A stretch of DNA of 64,000 nucleotides from Puia sp. (GTDB lineage: Bacteria > Bacteroidota > Bacteroidia > Chitinophagales > Chitinophagaceae): NCBI GenBank assembly GCA_031292515.1, contig JARLGZ010000081.1, positions 1-64,000 on the forward strand. The letters are read 5' to 3'. Made by a program: the position numbers and the translations under genes. The stretch's first letter is position 1; every line of letters begins with the position of its first letter. Shown here one piece after another: positions 35,311 to 44,095 of the stretch. The notes beneath the pieces are model-generated. The model was not told the DNA's origin and did no database searches. It saw only the letters and a list, made by a program, of their open reading frames with translations.

Positions 35311-35646
35311 CTCTTTTATCGTCTGGTTGTTCTTTTCCCGGAAAGGCAGGAAACTTATGAATGTAAGCTTCTATCCACGAAATTTCTACGAATTACATCG
35401 AACTTTTCTACGAACATTCTTCCGAACGATGAATATTCTCTAGTTGATCCTGATTCGCTTTTTTCAAATTCATGTCCCTTTTCCTTGTTCGATTTTCTGG
35501 CTAATATTGAATCAAATATTGGATTATCAATAAACTAATGCGAAAAATAAGACTCTCAATCATACTTTACAAAAATATATTTATACAATTTACTTCCATC
35601 ATAATTGAATCTTTTATACTTTTGATATTTCCTTCAATTATACCAC
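35311..35646. other. AT-rich divergent intergenic region
   Basis: Sits between the deacetylase (-) and the ATPase (+). TACTTTTG at 35617-35624 is a good -7 box (TAnnTTTG) for the ATPase, 22 bases before its ATG. An AATATTGRAT direct repeat occurs near 35502-35525. No gene or RNA is evident. Confidence 0.6.
35617..35624 (+). promoter_or_regulatory. -7 box of the DUF4143 ATPase at 35647
   Basis: TACTTTTG matches TAnnTTTG. No clear -33 TTTG partner at the usual spacing; an AT-rich stretch lies there. Confidence 0.4.
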
Positions 35647-36858
35647 ATGAAAGAAAAACTGATTCTCCGCCAGCAGTATATAGATAAGATCAGGCCTTTT
35701 ATAGGCCGGGATCTCGTCAAAATCATCACCGGCCAGCGAAGAATTGGCAAAAGCTATATGCTCAAGCAACTGATAGAAGAAATAAAGAAGAGCAGTCCCC
35801 AAACCAACATCATATACATAGACAAAGAATTGGAGGAGTTTTCAGGAATCAGGAATAACGAAGATCTTCATAAATATGTCAGGGAGCATCTGGCAAAAGA
35901 AAAGGACAATTTTCTCTTCATAGATGAAATACAGGAGATAGAATCCTTTCAACGCTGTATCAGGAGCCTGCTCAATCAGAAAGAATGCGATATCTATTGC
36001 ACCGGCAGCAATGCCACAATGCTCTCGGGTGAAATCGCCACGCTGCTGGCCGGACGATATATAGAGTTTCCCATCCATGGCCTAAGCTACCCTGAATTCC
36101 TCGAATTTAACCAGATCGCTAACAGCAATGAAAACCTAAATCTTTACCTGACGCTTGGTGGCATGCCTTATCAATATCATCTCGGGCTGGATCCCGCTAT
36201 CGTATTTGAATACCTCAAAAGTTTATATTCCACCATCTTGTTAAAAGACGTAGTAAGCCGTGAGAATATACGCAATGTTTCTCTTTTGGAAAACCTGGTA
36301 ACTCACCTGGCGGACAACACAGGCAGCCTTTTCTCGGCGCAGAATATCAGCAAATACCTGAAATCGCAGCGGATCAACATACCGACACAGTCCGTCATAA
36401 ACTACCTGAGAGCCCTGACGAATGCGTATTTCATTCACAAAGTATCGAGAGCCGACATACAGGGATTAAAAATATTTGAGATCGGAGAAAAGTTTTATTT
36501 CGAAGACCTGGGCCTGCGAAACAGCATACGGCCATTTAACTATCGCAGCGATATCGGTAAACTCATGGAAAACGCCGTCTATCTCCATTTAATACGAAAC
36601 AGCTACACGGTCTATGTCGGGAAATCCGGCGACAAAGAAATCGACTTCATGGCCGAGAAAGCAGGAGAAAAGTTGTACGTGCAAGTGGCCTATCAACTCG
36701 GCGACGAAAATATAATCAAACGCGAGTTTGGAAACCTGTCCGGCATCCCCGACAACTATCCAAAATATGTCGTCACCATGGATGAGATACAGCCCACAAA
36801 TACCTATAGAGGCATCAGACAGGTCGGTTTAAAAGACCTCTTAATGAATACCATATAA
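35647..36858 (+). CDS. AAA ATPase with DUF4143 domain
   Basis: 403 aa. Walker A TGQRRIGKSYML, Walker B FLFIDEIQEIESF, sensor-like YCTGSNATML, and a C-terminal DUF4143 part with EIDFMAEKAGEKLYVQVAYQ. It shares only the general family plan with the ATPase at 1982. It stands alone with its own promoter. These ATPases are often horizontally moved; the local AT-rich leader agrees with this but is not proof. Confidence 0.85.
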   Translation: MKEKLILRQQYIDKIRPFIGRDLVKIITGQRRIGKSYMLKQLIEEIKKSSPQTNIIYIDKELEEFSGIRNNEDLHKYVREHLAKEKDNFLFIDEIQEIESFQRCIRSLLNQKECDIYCTGSNATMLSGEIATLLAGRYIEFPIHGLSYPEFLEFNQIANSNENLNLYLTLGGMPYQYHLGLDPAIVFEYLKSLYSTILLKDVVSRENIRNVSLLENLVTHLADNTGSLFSAQNISKYLKSQRINIPTQSVINYLRALTNAYFIHKVSRADIQGLKIFEIGEKFYFEDLGLRNSIRPFNYRSDIGKLMENAVYLHLIRNSYTVYVGKSGDKEIDFMAEKAGEKLYVQVAYQLGDENIIKREFGNLSGIPDNYPKYVVTMDEIQPTNTYRGIRQVGLKDLLMNTI

Positions 36859-36917
36859 GATGCCGGAAAGCGTATCCGGGACAAGAAAAACGATTTCGGA
36901 TTTAGATCCTGCACTCA

Positions 36918-37112
36918 TCAATCCTTTAAACTCTTTATCAACCTATCCATCCTTTTGTTGGCCCGGCTATTCTGCAAGTCAACTACGGCCCATATGGCGG
37001 CCGGCAGCCAGCCGATAAGCGTGATTTGAAGAAATAAACACACGATGAAATGGAGGATCTTCCCTCTCAATAGGAAGGAGACACAAGGCAGAAGAATGGC
37101 TAAAAGGATCAT
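36918..37112 (-). CDS. YqaE/Pmp3-family membrane peptide
   Basis: 64-aa protein with two hydrophobic helices around a short loop. The pattern MILLAILLPCVSFLLRGK and then TLIGWLPAAIWAVVDL is the family signature. Pmp3 peptides sit in the inner membrane and are linked to osmotic and cation stress. The C-terminal tail is basic. It is convergent with the upstream ATPase. Confidence 0.8.
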   Translation of the reverse strand: MILLAILLPCVSFLLRGKILHFIVCLFLQITLIGWLPAAIWAVVDLQNSRANKRMDRLIKSLKD

Positions 37113-37421
37113 AGGAAAATTTTAAGGTTTTTGAAACATAGTCGCCATAAGCTAAGTTATTATAAAAAATATATTGCCCCTACCCCATTTTGCCATTATT
37201 TTAACATAGATCGGCCGCCCCATATAGCTTATCCAGAAAATAGTTTCCTACTTTTATGCCAGATGCAACCGCGTAAACGATATTTCTACTCCAACTTCAA
37301 GGACTTTAGTACGATTGCCCCGGCCTGACTACTCAACAGGTGACGGGGTTAAAATGCAACCCATTTCAAGCTAATCAATTTCAGCAGGCCTTCGATCCCC
37401 TGCTTGCCAAACTTTACTAAT
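37113..37421. other. Intergenic region
   Basis: No convincing gene. The 65-codon ORF at 37131-37328 has no family features. TACTTTTATG near 37249 is a partial -7 match that may drive the small membrane protein downstream. Confidence 0.5.
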
Positions 37422-37601
37422 ATGTCTAACGTCCAATCGCCGCCACCGGTCAACGGCGCGCTTGTCGCCGTGCTGCTCATCGCAAACGTTCTCGTCGTCC
37501 GGGTCTCTTTTACCGACTCGGCAAAATGGTATTTCGCGCTGTTCATCACCCTTCCGTTATTTATCATAGCGCTTTATCTCAACAGAAAAAACAAGACCTG
37601 A
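37422..37601 (+). CDS. Small two-helix membrane protein
   Basis: 59 aa from ATG at 37422: MSNVQSPPPVNGALVAVLLI and so on. Two predicted membrane helices (about 13-30 and 37-54) and a basic tail NRKNKT. No family recognised. An opposing ORF at 37349-37567 lacks such structure and is judged its shadow. It precedes the Rnk-like gene by 80 bases on the same strand. Confidence 0.6.
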   Translation: MSNVQSPPPVNGALVAVLLIANVLVVRVSFTDSAKWYFALFITLPLFIIALYLNRKNKT

Positions 37602-37681
37602 TTCCTCGCGAAACAGGAAACCCGGCCCCCCGCGAGAACGGGAACCGGCTCCTTCAACAGTCACTCCTAAAATACAGTCAT

Positions 37682-38134
37682 ATGAAAAAGAAACTAAACA
37701 ACATCCTGGTCATGAAGGAAGAATACTACCTCCTCATGCGCTATCTTAAGAAAAAAAGGACCGGATTCCGCAACAGACTGGCGACGCTCAGCATGGGCAG
37801 GGAACTAAGAAAGGCAGAATTGGTGGACCGGGCGGATTTTCCGGCCGACGTCGTGCGCCTGAATTCCACAGTGATCGTGAAAGACGTCGACACGAACCGT
37901 GTCACGACCTATACCTTCGTACTTCCCGAAAAGGCAGACCATCGCCAGGCGATGATATCCATCCTGTCGCCCATCGGAATTGCCCTTATAGGCTTCCGCA
38001 AGGGCCTTCAGTTCACCTGGAATCATTTCTCCGCCAAACACAAACTGTCGATATTGGAAGTATACAATTCGTCTTCCCTAAACCATTCGCCGTCTCTCGA
38101 CCTTTCGCCGCCTATAAACCTTTCGGCGTCTTAA
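37682..38134 (+). CDS. GreA/Rnk-like transcription-factor domain protein
   Basis: 150 aa from ATG 37682 (MKKKLNNILVMKEEYYLLMR). The C-terminal GreA/GreB-type domain is seen in AELVDRADFPADVVRLNSTVIVKD, YTFVLPEKAD and MISILSPIGIALIGFRKG. The coiled-coil N-terminus of true Gre factors is missing, as in Rnk and similar regulators that bind RNA polymerase. The last 20 residues come from 18-bp repeats and are probably a disordered tail. Confidence 0.82.
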   Translation: MKKKLNNILVMKEEYYLLMRYLKKKRTGFRNRLATLSMGRELRKAELVDRADFPADVVRLNSTVIVKDVDTNRVTTYTFVLPEKADHRQAMISILSPIGIALIGFRKGLQFTWNHFSAKHKLSILEVYNSSSLNHSPSLDLSPPINLSAS

Positions 38135-38181
38135 TTCATCATCTTAATTCATTGTCTTAATCCATCGTCTTAATCCATTGT
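38065..38181 (+). repeat. Two adjoining tandem repeat arrays (18-bp and 13-bp units)
   Basis: Bases 38065-38130 hold about 3.5 degenerate 18-bp units (CCTTTCGCCGCCTATAAA type), coding the Rnk-like tail. Directly after, 38130-38181 hold four 13-bp units (CTTAATTCATCAT, CTTAATTCATTGT, CTTAATCCATCGT, CTTAATCCATTGT) with the stop codon in the first. Two different periods abutting at a stop codon is unusual. Confidence 0.85.
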
Positions 38182-38202
38182 AAACCTTCAAAATCGACAA
38201 CT

Positions 38203-38775
38203 ATGACTCCAGTTATATGGATATCGGGTTTGATCATAGGGATCCTCGTCCTGTTTATCAGGATATTGAAACAGATCAGCAGATACGAAGCCCGGAAAGA
38301 CACCCTGCAGTTCCTGCAGGAATTCGATCTGCTTTGCAGGGAACGCCACCTGACGATCTATAAAAAAGATAAACTGGGAAAAAGAATCATCGGCCTGGAC
38401 GAACATGGCGGCAAAATGCTGTTCTTTGACAAAACGAAAAATACCCGGCAGATACATCTTTTTGACCTGCGGAGGATCTCCCGTTGTGAGGTCATAAAAC
38501 CCAGGACCACGACAGACGATGCAACCCGGAATCTCTCGATAAAATTCCTTTTTAAAGACATCGGACATCCTGCCATCATCCTCACCGTCTTTGACGTCCA
38601 CTTCGACGACCCGGCCGATTTCGATATCTCCGAAAAGAAGGCCGGGTACTGGAAACTGGTTATCGACGTTTACAACAGGACACCCGATGCCGGATCGCCG
38701 GCGAACACATTTGACGGAGCCCCTTTAACCGGCCAGCGTGAAGGCGGGCAGATAGATCCGCTCGCCGCCTTTTAA
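38203..38775 (+). CDS. Hypothetical membrane-anchored protein
   Basis: 190 aa. One N-terminal helix (3-22) and a cytoplasmic-looking beta-rich body (KMLFFDKTKNTRQIHLFDLRR, IILTVFDVHFDDPADFDI). No family recognised. Its last 51 bases overlap the 3' end of the convergent Gfo/Idh/MocA gene. Confidence 0.65.
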   Translation: MTPVIWISGLIIGILVLFIRILKQISRYEARKDTLQFLQEFDLLCRERHLTIYKKDKLGKRIIGLDEHGGKMLFFDKTKNTRQIHLFDLRRISRCEVIKPRTTTDDATRNLSIKFLFKDIGHPAIILTVFDVHFDDPADFDISEKKAGYWKLVIDVYNRTPDAGSPANTFDGAPLTGQREGGQIDPLAAF

Positions 38776-39855
38776 AGCGGACTCGTGCGCCAGGATGCCG
38801 ACACAGGTGATATTCGCAGACGCAGTTGCATCCGGGAAAGGACGCCTCCGGTTACTAATGGCCGATAGCAACTCGTGGACCATATGCGGATGGGACCCGC
38901 CGTGCCCGGCCCCTTGAATAAAGGAGAGATGCCGGTGCTCATCTGCATCATACACCCCCCCCGTCGTGAAACCCCGGATTCCCTCCGGCAGCAGATGCGC
39001 ATAGTCGGGAGCATGAACGGCCTCGGGTATCTCGGGTTCGGGACGTTTTGCCGTATGCAGGACCAGCGGATCGCCTTCTATCAATGGCCATTCGACGGAT
39101 TTCTCCGAACCGTAGACCTCGAAACTCTCCCGGTATTGACGGGCCGTATCGAAAAGCGACCGGTATACATGAGCGCAGAGATCGGAGTCCCGGAACTTGA
39201 TATGCGTACTCTCGACGGCAAAAGAAGAATGATAGTGCTCCTGCAGCCCAGGCCGGATCGTCCCGGATCCAAAACAGGACACATATTCCGCCTGACTCTT
39301 CGTAAGGGCGAGGACGGGCCCCACGCAATGGGTGGCATAATACATTGGCGGAAGACCGGGCCAATAGTCGGGCCAGCCGTCCATATCCTGCTGATGGCTC
39401 GCTTTGAGGAACTGTATCCTGCCAAGCTGTCCCTTTTCGTATAGCTCCTTCATGAACAGGAACTCCCGTGAATAGACCACCGTCTCCATCATCATATAGG
39501 TCAGCCCGGTGGCCTTCACCAATTCGACGATTTGCCGGCACTCGTCTACCGTCGTCGCCATCGGCACCGTACAGGCTACGTGCTTGCCGGCTTTCAGCGC
39601 CTTGATGGACTGGATCCCATGATCCGGGATCGGCGTATTGATATGGACGACATCGATCGCAGGATCTTGCAAAAGCTCGTCGAAGTCTGTGTACCGGTGC
39701 GGTACCCCAAAAGCGTCGCCGACCTGCTTCAATTTCTCCGGGTTACGCTGGCAGATCGCGTACAGGTTCGCACCGGGATATCGCTGATAGATCGGGATAA
39801 ACTCCGCGCCGAAGCCGAGACCGGCAATCGCTACACGGATGGGTTTGCTTTGCAT
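38725..39855 (-). CDS. Cytoplasmic Gfo/Idh/MocA oxidoreductase
   Basis: 376 aa without signal peptide. NAD(P) site VAIAGLGFGAEF, second block HINTPIPDHG, and a CTVPMATT stretch in place of the usual EKP, so the conserved Lys is not evident. Members with this change exist and may be less typical dehydrogenases. Directly downstream of the TIM-barrel isomerase gene (28 bases), same strand; the pair probably handles an oxidised sugar. Confidence 0.88.
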   Translation of the reverse strand: MQSKPIRVAIAGLGFGAEFIPIYQRYPGANLYAICQRNPEKLKQVGDAFGVPHRYTDFDELLQDPAIDVVHINTPIPDHGIQSIKALKAGKHVACTVPMATTVDECRQIVELVKATGLTYMMMETVVYSREFLFMKELYEKGQLGRIQFLKASHQQDMDGWPDYWPGLPPMYYATHCVGPVLALTKSQAEYVSCFGSGTIRPGLQEHYHSSFAVESTHIKFRDSDLCAHVYRSLFDTARQYRESFEVYGSEKSVEWPLIEGDPLVLHTAKRPEPEIPEAVHAPDYAHLLPEGIRGFTTGGVYDADEHRHLSFIQGAGHGGSHPHMVHELLSAISNRRRPFPDATASANITCVGILAHESALKGGERIYLPAFTLAG

Positions 39856-39883
39856 AATATTTCGCGTTGTGATTCTTGATTGA

Positions 39884-40744
39884 TCAGCTGGCCCATTCCT
39901 TCAAAAACTTCAGCCCTTCCGATGCCAGTCCGTCCTGGCTTTCCGCCTTCGGATGCCAGAAACAGACGGCCCCCGCCAGCTCCTGGTTCTCCGGCGTAAA
40001 ACTCTCGATGACGACCGCACCCGAATAGCCGATGGCTTCCAGGCCTTTTTTATAAGCCCTCCAGTCGCTCTGGCCGGATCCCGGTGTGCCCCGGTCGTTT
40101 TCAGAGACCTGGAAATGGAGTAATCGATCACCAGCCATAACGATAGCGGCCTCCGCATCTCTTTCTTCTATATTCATGTGGAATCCATCCAATAGAATTC
40201 CCGCGGCAGGATGGTTGATGTCTTCGAGCAAGCGGCACATGTCGGCAACCGTATTGACCAGGTCGGTCTCGAACCGGTTCAGGGGCTCCAGCGCAATTTT
40301 CAATCCACGGGCCGCCGCCATCTCACAAACGGTAAACAGATGCGCGGCCGACCGCTCCCACTCCACGAGCCTCTGTGCGGCCGGCACCATCCGGGCCTTT
40401 CCGACGGCCGAATACATCGGCCCGCCAAAAAACGCCACACCCCATTCGGCACAAAGGTCCAGGCACTCCGATATATAAGACAGGCTGTTTTTACGCACCG
40501 ACGGATCTTCGCTCGTCAGATCCCTTGTCAGGCCGAAGGCTCCGCAGACAGATATATCGAGATGATATCGATCGAGCGCCTCCCTAACGGCTTTCCGGTC
40601 TATCAGGGCAGGATCTTCGACGGCGATTTCCACCAGGTCAAAGCCGGCCTCCGAGATCTTCCGGAACAGATCCTCCGCCGACCGGGTCGTGAACGGAGAA
40701 GTCCAAACCCAGGTGCTCACGCCAAATAAAACGTCGAGGGACAT
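39884..40744 (-). CDS. Sugar phosphate isomerase/epimerase (xylose-isomerase-like TIM barrel)
   Basis: 286 aa from ATG 40744 (MSLDVLFGVSTW). AP-endonuclease-2-type barrel: FDLVEIAVEDP, ISVCGAFGLTRDL, LKIALEPLNRFETDLVN (metal Glu), GILLDGFHMNIEE (Asp, His) and VVIESFTPEN. Such enzymes epimerise or isomerise sugars and keto-sugars with a divalent metal; D-psicose/tagatose epimerases are close in pattern. It lies between the ThuA fusion and the Gfo/Idh/MocA gene in one minus-strand operon. Confidence 0.88.
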   Translation of the reverse strand: MSLDVLFGVSTWVWTSPFTTRSAEDLFRKISEAGFDLVEIAVEDPALIDRKAVREALDRYHLDISVCGAFGLTRDLTSEDPSVRKNSLSYISECLDLCAEWGVAFFGGPMYSAVGKARMVPAAQRLVEWERSAAHLFTVCEMAAARGLKIALEPLNRFETDLVNTVADMCRLLEDINHPAAGILLDGFHMNIEERDAEAAIVMAGDRLLHFQVSENDRGTPGSGQSDWRAYKKGLEAIGYSGAVVIESFTPENQELAGAVCFWHPKAESQDGLASEGLKFLKEWAS

Positions 40745-40765
40745 AGGCAAATGGTTTCTGTGATT

Positions 40766-43700
40766 TTATGGAACGACATGCAGCACCCCGTTCATGAGCC
40801 GCCAGTGTCCGGGAAACGTACAGATATAGGGATAGTCGCCGGTCTTCGCCGGCACTTTAAAGGTCAGCACATACTTCCCGCCGGGGTTGACAAGGGGCAC
40901 AGCCTGCAATACCTCGGGGAGCACGGGTATATAATTCATTTTGAGACCCGACGGATCCCGCGCCAGCCGGTCGGCTTCGGCGCCCACTTTCTCAAGCGAT
41001 CCGGGCCGGACGATCACCAGGTTGTGCTGCATAAAATCCGGGTTCCGGAAGACCAGCCGCAGGACCGACCCCGCTTTTACCGTCAGTGACTTATGATCGT
41101 ATTTCATCGAATCCTTCAATACCTTCAACACGATCGTCCGGTCAGCCTTGCCGATGGATCCGGCAGCCCCCGCAGTTTCGCCCGCCTTGATGGCAACGCC
41201 GGATGAGTTCCCCGGGGAGGCCACAGACGAGTTCGCCGGAAGAGCGATGACCAGGGCCTCGCGAATCCTCTTATCCTCCTGGTTTTCCGCCCTCTTCGAC
41301 ATCTTCTCCAGCACGGTCTTCGCAGCGGCCGGGCGCCCCATATCCACGACAGCGAGTACTGCCGCCAGGCGCACCCTGCCGTCTTTGTCTTCAAAAACAC
41401 CAGCCTTCTCCATCGCAGACAAGGTTGCCGCGGTCTTCGGCAGAACCTGGATAGCCGCCTTCCGGACACCCGCACAGGGATTTGAAAGAGCCCTAACGGC
41501 AACGCTCAACGCCTCGGGATCGACGGCTTCCCGGCTAGTGCCCGCGTGGCCCGCTGCCTTTGGATTGGGTTCCCGCCGGTCAATAAACCCCGGACCGGCA
41601 GTCCCCGAACGGGCGCCTCCCAGCGCATGCAGCCCCTGTATCGTCCACAAAGCATGGATGGCGGGCGCGTTGATGCCTGCGCCATCCAGGTCGCGCGTGC
41701 CTGCTATCTTGTACAAGGCCGGCAGCACGGACCGGTCGCCCTTCTCCACCAACAGCCTTTGCGCCGTGGTACGCCAGAACATATTGTCGCTCGACAGCGC
41801 CTGCAACAGACCTTTCGTATCGTTGCGATCGAGCCGTAAGGTATTCGTACGGTCGTTCCCTTTATAAACGATGCGGTAGATCCTTCCGCGCTCATGGTCC
41901 CGTAAAGGATTGATATAGGCATTGCCCGCGCCATTAGTCGCCTGGTATCCCCCGCGCTCCGGAGAAGGCGTGGGATTGTGCTGGATGATGAAATCATACC
42001 AATCGGCTATCCAAAGGGCCCCGTCGGGACCCGTCTCTGCCTGGATAGGAGCCGCCCATTCATCGGCGCTCACCAGCATATTCCAGCCATCGCCGTCTTC
42101 TTTGAAACCGGAACCGTCTTGCCGGAGATAATTTCTATGCACAAGACGACCCGTCGGCTCGGTCACAAAGGCGACGCGGTTCCAATATCCGGAGGGGAAA
42201 TTCCGTGCCGTATACAGGCTATGACCTGCGGCAGCCGTGAATCCCCCCTGTACATCGACCTGGCGAAGGTTCTTCGTCGCCGGATGAATGGCATAGTGGT
42301 CATCGATCTCTTCCACACCCGGTTCTTTGATCCCGGCCTTGTCGAGATACCGCTTCGGGATGCCCAGGAAATTGCTGTGGTCATTATTCGCCGTAGAGAT
42401 AAAGACGTCGAATTCTTCGGAGAAACCCAGCCCCCAGGTGTTGTTGCTGGTCCGGGAAAGCAGCTCCAGGTTCTTCCCGTCCCGATCGAAGCGATATACG
42501 CCCTGGTTGAACTGCAGCGAGTCCTTTCCCTTCCGGCCATTGTAATATCCTGAATACCCGACTACCCCCCAGATTTTGTTATCGGGACCATACCGGAGAT
42601 TGGAAGCCTGCGCATGCGTGTCGCTTTTGCCCCAGCCCGGCAGGATGTCTTCCCGGATATCGGCCTTGTCATCTCCATCGGTGTCCTTCAAAAAAACGAA
42701 GGAAGGGGCCTGGCTGACGATGATGCCGCCGTTGGCAAACACAAAACTGGTCGGGATATTCAGCTTGTCCGCAAAGATCGTGACCTTGTCGGCCACACCA
42801 TCCCCATCGGTATCCTCCAGGATCTTGATCCGGTCATCGCCGACATCATCCTTTTTTATTTCGTTGGGATAATCCACGGTCTCGATGACCCACAGACGAC
42901 CCCGCTCATCCCAGTTCATATAGATAGGGTTGATGATCTGGGGCTCCGAGGCAAAGAGCTTCAATTCAAAACCCACCGGAACCTGCATCAGAGACATCGA
43001 CCCCTTGGGATCCAACGCCTCCTGGGCCTTCGGCGGCGGATTCCTCTTCTCATAGTTGGGTACATCCGCGTCGAAATATTTCGGATTGGCAATGGGGAAG
43101 GCCGCGAGGTCCTGCGCGGCTTTTTCGCCAACGGCCCAGAGGATCCCGTTCTTTACCATATCGAGAAACCCCTGGTTCATATAGGTATGCTCATCATGGC
43201 CAAAGGCGGTATAGAAGACCCGCCCCTGCCCATACGAGCGGACCCAGGTATAGGGTTCATGGTGGTCGCCCTCCACCCGTTCGGCCAGCACCTCGATGTC
43301 GGGACTGAGTTTGTCGTGCGTGTAAGTCTCATCCTTCGTCACAAAGGGCCGGATATTTTTCATGACCGGATGATCCGGTTTTAAGATGACCATGGAGAAG
43401 CTATCCACCCCATGACTTTTGAACTGTCCGCCGATCATATCGACGACCTCCGGCGAATTCCGGAAACAATAAGACGCACAATGGATGGGAATGAAACCCT
43501 TGCCGCCACGCACGAAATCCAGCAGCGCCTTCTCCTGGGACGGGGTGATCGTATCATAGTTGGCGTAGAGGATCAGGCCGTCGTAGCCGTTTAGATTCGG
43601 GGTATTCAGGTCGTCGGGGTCGGTCGTATAGGACAGGTTGATGCCCGTCTTAAAATATTCCTTCTGCAGGATCTCCGCCAGTTTCTCGGAATCATGATGT

Positions 43701-43903
43701 TTGCTCTTATGCCCCAGGAATAATATCTCCAGCCTTCGCGGGGTGACCGGCCCCGAAGAGACCCGGACTGGATCGACCTGCGCATGCAGGCCTGTCATGA
43801 CGGAAAGGACGGCGGCTATCAGAACAAAAGTGAAAAATACACGGACCAGAAGGGTCCGGGCCAGAAAGAATAAATGGCAGGCAAATGCAATTCTCCTCTT
43901 CAT
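40766..43903 (-). CDS. ThuA / beta-propeller dehydrogenase / HEAT / cupredoxin fusion protein
   Basis: 1045 aa from ATG 43903; the 176 codons before it are not protein-like. A long signal segment (about 1-42) is followed by a ThuA (trehalose-utilisation) domain to about 270, a PVC-type membrane-bound dehydrogenase propeller (about 310-700; GRLWVIETVDYPNE, DRIKILEDTDGDG), a HEAT-like alpha repeat region (about 720-890) and a C-terminal blue-copper domain. Copper ligands appear as MQHNLVIV (His) and CTFPGHWRLMNG (Cys, His, Met). The cytochrome c found in many relatives is replaced by the copper domain. Probable periplasmic sugar oxidase with its own electron acceptor. Divergent from an AraC regulator. 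Confidence 0.85.
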   Translation of the reverse strand: MKRRIAFACHLFFLARTLLVRVFFTFVLIAAVLSVMTGLHAQVDPVRVSSGPVTPRRLEILFLGHKSKHHDSEKLAEILQKEYFKTGINLSYTTDPDDLNTPNLNGYDGLILYANYDTITPSQEKALLDFVRGGKGFIPIHCASYCFRNSPEVVDMIGGQFKSHGVDSFSMVILKPDHPVMKNIRPFVTKDETYTHDKLSPDIEVLAERVEGDHHEPYTWVRSYGQGRVFYTAFGHDEHTYMNQGFLDMVKNGILWAVGEKAAQDLAAFPIANPKYFDADVPNYEKRNPPPKAQEALDPKGSMSLMQVPVGFELKLFASEPQIINPIYMNWDERGRLWVIETVDYPNEIKKDDVGDDRIKILEDTDGDGVADKVTIFADKLNIPTSFVFANGGIIVSQAPSFVFLKDTDGDDKADIREDILPGWGKSDTHAQASNLRYGPDNKIWGVVGYSGYYNGRKGKDSLQFNQGVYRFDRDGKNLELLSRTSNNTWGLGFSEEFDVFISTANNDHSNFLGIPKRYLDKAGIKEPGVEEIDDHYAIHPATKNLRQVDVQGGFTAAAGHSLYTARNFPSGYWNRVAFVTEPTGRLVHRNYLRQDGSGFKEDGDGWNMLVSADEWAAPIQAETGPDGALWIADWYDFIIQHNPTPSPERGGYQATNGAGNAYINPLRDHERGRIYRIVYKGNDRTNTLRLDRNDTKGLLQALSSDNMFWRTTAQRLLVEKGDRSVLPALYKIAGTRDLDGAGINAPAIHALWTIQGLHALGGARSGTAGPGFIDRREPNPKAAGHAGTSREAVDPEALSVAVRALSNPCAGVRKAAIQVLPKTAATLSAMEKAGVFEDKDGRVRLAAVLAVVDMGRPAAAKTVLEKMSKRAENQEDKRIREALVIALPANSSVASPGNSSGVAIKAGETAGAAGSIGKADRTIVLKVLKDSMKYDHKSLTVKAGSVLRLVFRNPDFMQHNLVIVRPGSLEKVGAEADRLARDPSGLKMNYIPVLPEVLQAVPLVNPGGKYVLTFKVPAKTGDYPYICTFPGHWRLMNGVLHVVP

Positions 43904-44095
43904 GTCAATAAGAATTATATGTAAGGAAAATCGAAATTCGAAAATATAAACCGAAGCGCCTGCCGGAATTTTATCCAAAACCGACTGTATTATATCATGA
44001 ATACCGTAATTTGGAGGCGATAAGCGACAAATTAGACAAAATCGAAACCGGCAACCCGAAACCAAAAACCGGCGATCAAAGAAACGATTCCACCA
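43904..44095. promoter_or_regulatory. Divergent promoter region, ThuA operon and AraC regulator
   Basis: 192 bases between oppositely directed genes. AT-rich with no certain box or operator that I can define. Regulation of the minus-strand operon by the AraC protein is an inference from this layout. Confidence 0.4.

Noticed and set aside
37131-37328. 65-codon ORF
   Set aside because: Low protein character in an AT-rich intergenic region.
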